This document shows, piece by piece, positions 44,510 through 51,830 of a DNA stretch of 64,000 nt. Positions within the stretch are counted from its first letter, which is position 1. Each line of letters opens with the position of its first letter. The DNA comes from JAFGPL01 sp046485045 (GTDB lineage Bacteria; Bacteroidota; Bacteroidia; Bacteroidales; UBA10428). The notes beneath the pieces are model-generated. The model searched no databases and was not told the origin of the DNA. It worked only from the letters and a program-made list of their open reading frames with translations. The DNA lies in the NCBI GenBank assembly GCA_046485045.1, contig JAWOHT010000200.1:66162-130161 (forward strand), in the 5' to 3' direction. The translations under genes were made by a program, and so were the position numbers.

Positions 44510-44992
44510 ATGGCAAAGTTTAGAAAAAAAGGCAAAGGGGCACTACCGGCAGTATCAACTGCTTCGTTGCCCGATATCGTGTTCCTGTTGCTCATCTTCT
44601 TCATTATTACTTCAACAATGAGGGAGACTGATCTAAAAGTCAGGTACCTGACCCCGTTTGGAACTGAAATAAAAAAGCTTGAAAAAAAATCATTGGTGAG
44701 CTATATACACATCGGAAGACCAGCTGACCCAAAACTGGGGACAGCCCCGCGTATTCAGTTGAACGATGCATTTGCAACTCCAGACAAAATACGCGAATTT
44801 ATTGCCAGTGAAAGACAAAACATGTCTGAAGCAGACCGAAACAAAATGTCGGTCTCGCTTAAAGCCGACGGTGAGATTGATATGGGTATTATTACCGATG
44901 TAAAACAGGAACTTCGCAAGGCAAGTGCCCTCAAGGTGAATTACTCTACAAGAAAGGGCACTCAAAATTTGATCTTTGAAAACCTGAGATAG
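44510..44992 (+). CDS. exbD: ExbD/TolR family protein, second copy
   Basis: 160 residues. Tail MAKFRKKGKGALPAVSTASL, then the helix with the conserved Asp (LPDIVFLLLIFFIITSTM), then a periplasmic domain shorter than in the first copy. It is the last gene of the operon and is followed by a strong terminator. It probably forms heteromers with the first ExbD in the proton-driven motor. Confidence 0.93.
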   Translation: MAKFRKKGKGALPAVSTASLPDIVFLLLIFFIITSTMRETDLKVRYLTPFGTEIKKLEKKSLVSYIHIGRPADPKLGTAPRIQLNDAFATPDKIREFIASERQNMSEADRNKMSVSLKADGEIDMGIITDVKQELRKASALKVNYSTRKGTQNLIFENLR

Positions 44993-45008
44993 AAATTAAA
45001 ATGTACCA

Positions 45009-45039
45009 AAAAAAGCTGTCTGTCCTGGACAGCTTTTTT
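45009..45039 (+). terminator. Intrinsic terminator of the exb operon
   Basis: Stem AAAAAAGCTGTC (45009-45020) with GACAGCTTTTTT (45028-45039), 7-base loop, ending in a T7 run. It begins 17 bases after exbD stops. Confidence 0.88.
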
Positions 45040-45288
45040 TGTTTTACAAGAGTTCCTATATGATACATTTTATTGCTTTTGCAGCTTTTTAGAAGAGCGG
45101 CAACCAAATCCATTATTCCATTGTGAACTATAAAGGCCAATCATGTGTAAGTAATCACAAAACAATATTTTAAATTTACCCCCTGTTGCCGACATATAAC
45201 CTTGCTTTATGCATGTTTGATAACCCGATTTGCAAAGCATAAAAAACTTTAATATCATTGTGGTTACAGATTAAATCTTGATGAAAAG

Positions 45289-46428
45289 GTGAATATATTT
45301 GATTTTCTGACTATTAACACAGAAATAATATTATTGGTTGTATTTTGTGCGTCTCTGCTTATCCAATTGATATATTATACAGGCATTTATTCACGCTTTG
45401 TTTTTTATAAAAAACCTGCATTAAATGTCGGACAGGAGCCCGTTTCTGTTGTTATATGTGCAAGAAACGAAGCCGATAACCTTGACATTAACCTGCCGGT
45501 AATTCTTTCCCAGGATTATCCAATATTCGAAGTTATAGTTGTGAACGATTGTTCAAATGACCATACCGACGAAGTACTCAGAAAATACCTGAAAATATTC
45601 AGCCATTTACGAACAACCAGTATTACCGAGGATAAAAAATTTACCCATGGTAAAAAACTTGCATTGACAATTGGGATCAAAGCCGCTAAATACGAATTGT
45701 TGCTATTAACAGATGCAGACTGCAAACCATTAAGCAACCAATGGATTTTAACCATGCAACGTAATTTGCCGGCCGATAAGTCAATCGTGCTGGGTTATGG
45801 TGGGTATTACCGTAAAAAAGGAGTGTTAAATAACTACATAAGGTACGACACCCTTGTTATTGCAATACAGTATTTTAGCTATGCCCTTAGTGGTAATCCA
45901 TATATGGGTGTAGGCAGGAACCTTGCCTACCGCAAATCGCTTTTTTTCGCCAATAAAGGATTTGCCAGCCATTATTCACTTTTGTCGGGAGACGATGACC
46001 TGTTTATTAGTGAAACAGCTAATAAAACAAATACAGCAGTTGAGTTTTCGCACGATAGCCATACCCGCTCCGATTCAGAATCTACCTTTAGAGACTGGGC
46101 CAAACAAAAAAGAAGGCACCTTACAACATCTCCGCGATACAGGATGAAGCACAAACTAATGCTTGGCGGGGAGGTATTCAGCAGGCTACTGTACTATACT
46201 TCGTTTATTTTATTATCATTACTTTTCCCTTTTTCAGTATTTGTAACAGCAGCCTTTGGTTTAAGGCTCATCTTGCAGACAATATGGTTAAAAAAAGCAA
46301 TGAAGCTTTTGAATGAGAAGAATTTGTTACTATCTTCACTCTTTTATGACTTTTTTTCTTTGTTTATAATTTTTATCCTTTATATTTCAGTAAGATTAAG
46401 ATTCAAGAGGCGAAAGCAATGGAAGTAA
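45289..46428 (+). CDS. Membrane-bound family 2 glycosyltransferase
   Basis: 379 residues starting at GTG 45289, preceded by AAAAGG. An N-terminal helix (about 10-32) is followed by a GT-A domain: VSVVICARNEADNL, VIVVNDCSNDHTDEV, the divalent-metal LLLTDADCKP, GVGRNLAYRK, and SDSESTFRDWAKQKRRH, a QxxRW-like end. Two C-terminal helices follow. It adds sugars at the inner membrane for an unknown glycan. It overlaps the sigma factor gene by ten bases. Confidence 0.9.
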   Translation: MNIFDFLTINTEIILLVVFCASLLIQLIYYTGIYSRFVFYKKPALNVGQEPVSVVICARNEADNLDINLPVILSQDYPIFEVIVVNDCSNDHTDEVLRKYLKIFSHLRTTSITEDKKFTHGKKLALTIGIKAAKYELLLLTDADCKPLSNQWILTMQRNLPADKSIVLGYGGYYRKKGVLNNYIRYDTLVIAIQYFSYALSGNPYMGVGRNLAYRKSLFFANKGFASHYSLLSGDDDLFISETANKTNTAVEFSHDSHTRSDSESTFRDWAKQKRRHLTTSPRYRMKHKLMLGGEVFSRLLYYTSFILLSLLFPFSVFVTAAFGLRLILQTIWLKKAMKLLNEKNLLLSSLFYDFFSLFIIFILYISVRLRFKRRKQWK

Positions 46429-47018
46429 ATACCAATTTATCAGAGAAAGCGCAACGGGATTATATTTTGGTACAGAAAGCAAATTCTGGAGACCAGAAGG
46501 CATATGCAGAATTGCTTGGCAGGTATCGTGACGCCATTTATTATATGTTGCTCAAAATGGTAAATAATGCCAGCGATGCCGAAGATCTTACCATAGAGGC
46601 TTTTGGCAAGGCGTTTAAAAACATCCAGCAGTATGCCCCTAATTATGCTTTCAGCACATGGTTGTTTAAGATAGCCACCAACAATTGTATAGATTTTATA
46701 AGGAAAAAAAAGGCAAACCATGTTTCTCTTGACCAGAATGATGGCGAGCACGAGAAAGCATCCATTGATATACAGGCGCCGATTATGGATCCTGAAGAAA
46801 CGATGATAAATGAGCAGAAGGTGAAAATGATGCGCGCCGTTGTTGACAAACTTAAACCCAGGTACAGGAAACTTATTGAACTACGGTACTTTAGCGAGCT
46901 CTCTTACGAAGAAATTGCCGAGGAGCTGGAATTGCCGATAGGAACCGTTAAGGCACAGTTATTCAGGGCAAGAGAGTTGCTGGCCAATATCCTTAAAACT
47001 GTTAATGGTAAGATGTAA
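46419..47018 (+). CDS. ECF-type RNA polymerase sigma factor
   Basis: 199 residues. Region 2 (about 20-90) includes AYAELLGRYRDAIYYMLLKM, DAEDLTIEAFGKAFKNI and FSTWLFKIATNNCIDFIRKKK. Region 4 (about 135-190) includes YRKLIELRYFSELSYEEIAEELELPIGTVKAQLFRAR. No anti-sigma gene is adjacent. In Porphyromonas an ECF factor (SigP) works with PorX on T9SS genes; whether this one does so cannot be read here. It overlaps the glycosyltransferase gene and precedes rsmG. Confidence 0.93.
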   Translation: MEVNTNLSEKAQRDYILVQKANSGDQKAYAELLGRYRDAIYYMLLKMVNNASDAEDLTIEAFGKAFKNIQQYAPNYAFSTWLFKIATNNCIDFIRKKKANHVSLDQNDGEHEKASIDIQAPIMDPEETMINEQKVKMMRAVVDKLKPRYRKLIELRYFSELSYEEIAEELELPIGTVKAQLFRARELLANILKTVNGKM

Positions 47019-47062
47019 CCTCCTTAAACCGGCATGGCAATGCTTTTCGTTTTTCTTGCAGG

Positions 47063-47686
47063 ATGGAAATCATATTAAAATATTTCAAAGAACTTGATCA
47101 GTCACAGGTAATCAGGTTTATTAAATTAGAGAAAATCTATCGGGAATGGAACTCAAAAATTAATGTCATTTCACGTAAAGATATTGACCAGCTTTATCTG
47201 CATCATGTATTACATTCACTTGCCATTGCTTGTATCATAAATTTTAAGAAGGGGACAAAAATATTGGATGCAGGTACAGGTGGAGGATTCCCGGGTATCC
47301 CCCTTGCAATATTTTTCCCCGATGTTCATTTTGTACTTGCAGATTCCATAGCAAAAAAAATCCTGGTAGTTGATGAGGTGATTAAGGAGCTGGGATTGTC
47401 TAATTGCAGAACTGCTGTTTCGAGGGTAGAAAATATTAACGAAAAATTTGATTTTGTCGTATCCAGGGCTGTCACCGACTTGCCGGAATTTTTGACATGG
47501 ACAGCCGGAAAAATAATCGAAAGAGGGATTAATAAATTAAAAAATGGTGTATTGTACCTTAAAGGAGGTGATATTGATACTGAACTCAGGAAAATAAAAA
47601 ACAAATGGCAGGTTTTTCCTATTGCTTCTTTCTTTAGTGAAGAGTTTTTCGAATTGAAAAAAATTGTACATCTAACAGCTCATTAA
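47063..47686 (+). CDS. rsmG: 16S rRNA (guanine527-N7)-methyltransferase
   Basis: 207 residues. SAM motif ILDAGTGGGFPGIPLAI (near 70), the catalytic region with VSRAVTDLPEFL, and an N-terminal WNSKINVISRKDID block are typical. It methylates G527 of 16S rRNA. In many bacteria rsmG sits near the origin with gid genes, but here it follows an ECF sigma gene by 44 bases. Confidence 0.95.
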   Translation: MEIILKYFKELDQSQVIRFIKLEKIYREWNSKINVISRKDIDQLYLHHVLHSLAIACIINFKKGTKILDAGTGGGFPGIPLAIFFPDVHFVLADSIAKKILVVDEVIKELGLSNCRTAVSRVENINEKFDFVVSRAVTDLPEFLTWTAGKIIERGINKLKNGVLYLKGGDIDTELRKIKNKWQVFPIASFFSEEFFELKKIVHLTAH

Positions 47687-47709
47687 ATTTTTCGCATTCA
47701 CTATAATGG

Positions 47710-48504
47710 TTATATCTTAACCCCTATAACAGTGATATCGTCAACCTGAGCATTGTCCTGCATCCAGTCTGTAAGGTTTTTTTCAAGCCAATCTTTTTGT
47801 TTGTCCATAGAGTTCTGGTAGATATTCAATAAAAGATGGCTGAACCTTTTATTCATAAATTTTTTACGGTTTTCTCCCCCAAACTGATCGCTATATCCAT
47901 CTGTACACAAATAAATTACATCTCCGTGGCTGATTGAAAAATTCTGCCTGGTGAAGAATAAATTCTCTTTATCCGCTTGTCCAGCAGTTATATGGTCGGC
48001 CCTGTATATCTCAAGGTTATTATTAGAAATAACATATAAAGAATTATACGCACCGGTAAACTGTGCCTCCATCTTTTCACTGTCAATAATGCATAGTGAG
48101 ATATCAATTCTATCTTGATATTGATTATTAAAGTGATTTTTCTGAAAGCATTGTATCATTTTTTCTCTTAGCAGTTCAAGAATTTCATCTGAATTATGCT
48201 TGCCGTCTTTATATACAATTTCATTCAAAAAAAACATCCCGGCCATACTTACCAAAGCTCCATGAACCCCATGACCAGAAGCATCTCCAACAGCTATAAA
48301 AATCTTTTGGTTTTTGGTAGCCAGCCAGTAAAAATCTCCGGCTGAGTGGTTTTTGGGTTTAAAAAAGATAAAATGCTCAGGAAACAGCAGTTGAAATAAA
48401 TCATCATGGGGTAGCAAATATGACTGAATAATGCTCGCAAAGTAATCAATATCGGGGGAGTCAGTACCATGTAGTAAGATTCTGTTTTCAGCTTCAGTAC
48501 TCAT
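47710..48504 (-). CDS. SpoIIE-type PP2C serine phosphatase
   Basis: 264 residues, a single PP2C domain with no sensor or membrane part. Metal motifs are SAGDFYWLATK, VGDASGHGVHGALVSM, YLCTDGYSDQFGG and the end DDITVIGVKI. It resembles the output domain of the propeller protein at 12149-15322. Stand-alone SpoIIE phosphatases often act on anti-anti-sigma proteins or in stress signalling; no partner is next to it. It diverges from a lone receiver gene 221 bases away. Confidence 0.9.
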   Translation of the reverse strand: MSTEAENRILLHGTDSPDIDYFASIIQSYLLPHDDLFQLLFPEHFIFFKPKNHSAGDFYWLATKNQKIFIAVGDASGHGVHGALVSMAGMFFLNEIVYKDGKHNSDEILELLREKMIQCFQKNHFNNQYQDRIDISLCIIDSEKMEAQFTGAYNSLYVISNNNLEIYRADHITAGQADKENLFFTRQNFSISHGDVIYLCTDGYSDQFGGENRKKFMNKRFSHLLLNIYQNSMDKQKDWLEKNLTDWMQDNAQVDDITVIGVKI

Positions 48505-48725
48505 ATTATTCAGAATAGTGAGTTTTGGTTTGAATGTATATATGCATCTAAATTAATGCATTAACTATCAAGCCTAAATAATTTATAAAAAATCAAAACT
48601 ATAATAAAACGAAGGTAATTATAAAATCAAATTTTTTACAGTTTTAAATGGTATTGTTAATATTTCATTTGATTCTTAATTGTCTTTCATTTTCATATGC
48701 TATAAATTCGGTAAAATTTTTATAA
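48505..48725. other. Divergent intergenic region, AT-rich
   Basis: Separates the PP2C gene (minus) from the receiver gene (plus). No exact TAnnTTTG box was found on either strand, and no hairpin or gene was seen. Confidence 0.4.
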
Positions 48726-49106
48726 ATGAAAAATAATCTGATTCTTATTGTTGAAGATGATTCAGTGAGCTGTGAACTGTTTAGAGAACTCTTTAAAAAA
48801 GAAAATATTAAATCATTTCTTATCGTTAATAATGGAGAAAAGGCCATTGAAATTTGCAAATCTGTTGATGATGTAAAATTAGTTCTGATGGACTATAAAC
48901 TGCCTGGTATAGATGGTTGTGAAGCGTTTAAGGAGATCAGGATGATTCGGAAAAATCTGCCTGTGGTTATTCAAACTGCCTATGTCTTCAACGGAGATAG
49001 AGATTTATTTTTAGATTTCGGATTTGACGACTTTATTAGCAAACCCATCATTGCGGAGGAACTTATTTCAATTGTTAAAAAATATTGCGGATACAATCTA
49101 AATTGA
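48726..49106 (+). CDS. Single-domain response regulator (CheY-like)
   Basis: 126 residues, receiver domain only. Acidic pocket in LIVEDDS, phospho-acceptor Asp in LVLMDYKLPGIDG, Thr in VVIQTAY and Lys in FISKPI are all present, so it should be phosphorylated. It has no output domain. It may receive phosphate from a distant kinase and act on the divergently encoded PP2C phosphatase, which is inference from position. Confidence 0.9.
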   Translation: MKNNLILIVEDDSVSCELFRELFKKENIKSFLIVNNGEKAIEICKSVDDVKLVLMDYKLPGIDGCEAFKEIRMIRKNLPVVIQTAYVFNGDRDLFLDFGFDDFISKPIIAEELISIVKKYCGYNLN

Positions 49107-49180
49107 ACATCGTTGCATATTGGCCTAAAGTGGATATCATAATTATTTAAAAATTCCTTTTTATAATTTATTTTTAATGC

Positions 49181-49210
49181 TTGTGTTTGTAAATTGATTT
49201 TATACTTTTG
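49181..49210 (+). promoter_or_regulatory. Promoter of tRNA-Ser(GCT) (TTG-N19-TACTTTTG)
   Basis: TTG at 49181-49183 and TACTTTTG at 49203-49210 with 19 bases between, a full match to the Bacteroidota promoter, 18 bases before the tRNA. Confidence 0.8.
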
Positions 49211-49228
49211 TGTGAAATATCATAATCA

Positions 49229-49315
49229 GGTGAGGTGGGTGAGTGGCTTAAACCAGCAGTTTGCTAAACTGCCGTACTCGTAAGGGTACCGGGGGTTCGA
49301 ATCCCCCCCTCACCG
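49229..49315 (+). tRNA. tRNA-Ser(GCT)
   Basis: Class II tRNA. Acceptor GGTGAGG pairs with CCTCACC, anticodon stem GCAGT/ACTGC with loop TTGCTAA (anticodon GCT), long variable arm, T arm with GTTCGAATC. Discriminator G; CCA not fully encoded. It reads AGC/AGU codons. It borders the accessory region on its left side. Confidence 0.97.
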
Positions 49316-49327
49316 CAATAAACTAAA

Positions 49328-49356
49328 AAAGCCCTGTACAGGGCTTTGCTTTTTTT
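49328..49356 (+). terminator. Intrinsic terminator of tRNA-Ser(GCT)
   Basis: Perfect palindrome AAAGCCCTGTACAGGGCTTT (49328-49347) followed by GC and a T7 run. Confidence 0.88.
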
Positions 49357-49442
49357 ACCCCATTGATTTTTGCTGTGGCTTAAAAGCTATTCATTAACCG
49401 CTTGGTATGATTTTACATGAACCCATTTACAGTGTGGGTATA

Positions 49443-49496
49443 AAAAAATCAGTTTGAAGTGTATTCATCTTCTGCTCAAGACTCACACTCCAAACT
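49443..49496. repeat. 54-bp direct repeat, left copy (hairpin/terminator-like)
   Basis: Matches 58985-59038 at 53 of 54 bases; the one difference (T here at 49471, C there) is in the loop. It holds a 12-bp inverted repeat, 49451-49462 with 49485-49496. Read on the minus strand, the only non-Watson-Crick pair is a G-U wobble and the stem is followed by GATTTTTTT. It therefore looks like an intrinsic terminator for the minus-strand cassette that ends at 49853. Confidence 0.92.
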
Positions 49497-49852
49497 ATAC
49501 CTTTAAAGGCACGAATTATGTAACAAGATACTTAGGATTGGAAAATGATAATGAAAATATGAAGGGGGGGGTGCTGATAGACTGAAGAAATCGTGACAAA
49601 ATTTAGAGTCGTATTAATGGAACCTGATATACAATTGGCACGCGATGTACTGAGGCTAAACGCGCGCCAGATGGTAATGTCCAGAAGGAATACGGCAACC
49701 CGATACGCTTTACTCTATCTGTGTCTTGAGTTTGAGGCTGGGCGCAGCGAACCCTTGGCAGATTTTGCAACCAGCCTGTAACTTTAGTGTTATGTATTGG
49801 TGTATTTATAAAGGTTCTACAAAAAGCATTTTGGACAAAAGATTGTTCCAGA
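49497..49852. other. Gene-poor left flank of the cassette with a GC-richer patch
   Basis: A run of eight G lies at 49564-49571. The lines 49621-49680 and 49681-49740 each count 29/60 G+C, well above the cassette. Short frames exist on both strands (for example a GTG-started one at 49593-49781) but neither protein looks real: no motif, no start signal. It may be a remnant of an earlier insert. Confidence 0.4.
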
Positions 49853-50686
49853 TTAATCAAAGAGAGGTTTTACACCGTGAGTTACTGCATAATCGGTAAT
49901 TTTTTCCGCATCAGAAATGTCTATATATTCAAAATCAGGAAAGTTCTTAATGTTATTCCATGTGAGGTGATTAACCTGCATATTTGTATCAGGTTCATAT
50001 CCCATAACAAACTGTTTTGCCTTTGGCAAAGCCCTGTTTATCTGAAGTAAACTTCCTATATCCGATTCTATATATCGAATAGGTTTTTCAAAATCAATTG
50101 ACTGGGCAAATACTTCAATTTTGTTCTTTCCCAGCAAATCAATTTTAATGGGAGTAAGTAAACCGGTAAAAATGGTAGAATCTATCTCTTGTTCAATATT
50201 AAAGAATTGTTCTGCTTTAGGATAAAATTGTTTCTTAAACCGGTCTATTTGTCCATCCTTTTTTTCTACTGTTTCGAATGCCGATTCATCTATTAGTTTT
50301 ACAAATAACTTCCTGAAAATATTTTCGGTAGCATCAATCTCAAGAAATTTCGGCTTACTAAAAGAAATAAGGTTGTTATTATACCTGCTCAAATATTCAA
50401 TATATCGTTCACTAAAAATTTGACTGTATTTGTTTTCTGATTTTAATTCCAATAATTCTTTCGAAAGAATATTTTCATTACCAGATACAGATTTTTCAAT
50501 AAGCTTAAGGTAATCTAAGGCAGCTTTATAGGTCGTTTTATCTATTAATTTTAGCAATACGGATAGTTTATGCTTAGAGTAATGAAAAAAGACCTTTTCA
50601 CCAAATATCATAAGCATCCCAACAGACAAACGTTCATTTATCCCGGGATTGATATTTAAAGATAATATACTATAAAAAGTTTTCAT
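49853..50686 (-). CDS. DUF3037-like protein, partner of the HipA-like kinase
   Basis: 277 residues. The N-terminus (FYSILSLNINPGINERLSVGMLMIFGEKVFF) resembles the start of DUF3037 proteins, which are often encoded beside stand-alone HipA-like kinases; the rest is helical then mixed, with no catalytic motif seen. It starts three bases after the kinase gene ends, so the two are translated together. Its function is unknown; it may be a regulator, antitoxin or substrate of the kinase. It is the last gene of the minus-strand cassette. Confidence 0.6.
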   Translation of the reverse strand: MKTFYSILSLNINPGINERLSVGMLMIFGEKVFFHYSKHKLSVLLKLIDKTTYKAALDYLKLIEKSVSGNENILSKELLELKSENKYSQIFSERYIEYLSRYNNNLISFSKPKFLEIDATENIFRKLFVKLIDESAFETVEKKDGQIDRFKKQFYPKAEQFFNIEQEIDSTIFTGLLTPIKIDLLGKNKIEVFAQSIDFEKPIRYIESDIGSLLQINRALPKAKQFVMGYEPDTNMQVNHLTWNNIKNFPDFEYIDISDAEKITDYAVTHGVKPLFD

Positions 50687-50689
50687 TAT

Positions 50690-51502
50690 TTATGTTTGAA
50701 TTTGAATGAGTTCAAGAAAGTAATTCAGACAGTCTTTGACCCATTTTTCATTAAACAAATGTTCTTTTAACAATTTTTGATAATCTTTTATATTAATTTT
50801 CCAATTCTCTGGAATTAAGCCAAGAAAGTTATCAACATTTTTTTCACAATCAGATATACAAATATAACACTCATTTTGGATATTTGTTAAATATTCTCTG
50901 TTCAGTAATTCCTTCCGGGAGAATAGGCGTCTTGTTAATTCTGTACTTATAAGCGATTCATCTTCAGTAATTAATGTTAATCCCTTATCTAGGTTTCCGG
51001 TGTTAAATATAGCTACATGGTCAATAGGTACGAACCTGTAATCATTTCCGGCATCAATTAAAAGGTTATAGTTTTTAAAATGCCTGTCTTCATTTGCAAG
51101 CCAGATATCAAATAGTGCAATCTTAAGATAATCAGTCTTTTTATGAAATTTCCTTCTTTCGGTTGAAGAAATTTCAGTATAAAACTCATCTATGTCAATA
51201 AGTCTTTTAAACCGGGAACCAAAGCATAAAGTATGAAAGAAAAAAGGTTGTAATCCGGCAATTCCTTCAACATGAGACGGGTTGACATTTACAAAACAAA
51301 ATTCAGGTACTGCTAAATTCCATAATCTTGCGAAACTTCCTGCTAAAAACTCATGAAGGAGACTTTTAGCAGCCCCGCCAGGCCAACGATTATATTTGCA
51401 GACATAAAAATCAAAGTCATCGCACAATATAAGTATGGGTTGACTGCCATGAGTCTCAAATACTTTTTCCGGGCTTGATATGGAATTTACAGTTTTAAAC
51501 AT
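50690..51502 (-). CDS. HipA-like kinase-fold protein
   Basis: 270 residues from the ATG at 51502; a TTG five codons upstream is less likely. Catalytic motif LANEDRHFKNYNLLID (D139, N144) matches the HipA NxDRHxxN loop. PIDHVAIF (D161) corresponds to the metal-binding Asp, and KYNRWPGGAAKSLLHEFLAG resembles the start of the kinase fold with a Gly-rich segment. E. coli HipA is about 440 residues; this shorter form lacks the N-terminal HipA domain and has no HipB partner. HipA kinases phosphorylate glutamyl-tRNA synthetase; the target here is unknown. Confidence 0.75.
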   Translation of the reverse strand: MFKTVNSISSPEKVFETHGSQPILILCDDFDFYVCKYNRWPGGAAKSLLHEFLAGSFARLWNLAVPEFCFVNVNPSHVEGIAGLQPFFFHTLCFGSRFKRLIDIDEFYTEISSTERRKFHKKTDYLKIALFDIWLANEDRHFKNYNLLIDAGNDYRFVPIDHVAIFNTGNLDKGLTLITEDESLISTELTRRLFSRKELLNREYLTNIQNECYICISDCEKNVDNFLGLIPENWKINIKDYQKLLKEHLFNEKWVKDCLNYFLELIQIQT

Positions 51503-51830
51503 TATTATGGGCTTCAATCCATTCGCTCTTTTTGGGCTGTTTAACCTATCCTTCGACTAATGTATATAGTTCTTTTTCAGTCATATATTAATTATATCTA
51601 ATAACCATCAAATAACCATCAAATAAGAAATAGGCTATTAATCAATAAGATATTATATGTGATACGACAATACAATTTGTTTAATCAAATAAAATTATTC
51701 CAGAAAGGGATTTTTTATGCATCAAATATTACTTGTTCTTAATCCCTCTCATTATACGACCTAAGTAATTAATTATTTACTTCTATCAAAGAGTTAAAGA
51801 CTTTATAAAAATGTGAATTAGTATCCATTA
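51503..51830. other. Intergenic region between the TIR gene and the HipA-like gene
   Basis: About 330 AT-rich bases with no gene. A short tandem repeat of the 11-mer ATAACCATCAA (two copies) lies near 51600-51622. No TAnnTTTG box was found on the minus strand, so the promoter of the kinase pair is not located; read-through from the TIR gene is possible. Confidence 0.4.

Noticed and set aside
45070..45258. 62-codon minus-strand frame between exbD and the glycosyltransferase
   Set aside because: No motif or promoter and a composition like intergenic DNA.
49593..49781. 62-codon GTG-started frame in the left flank, and an overlapping frame on the other strand (49603-49860)
   Set aside because: No motif, unusual residue make-up, no start signal, and both strands are equally open; probably remnant or non-coding sequence.
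49780..49820. Integron attC-like sequence (CTTTAGTGTTATG)
   Set aside because: The GTTRRRY/RYYYAAC core pair is not present, and no integron integrase is in the window.
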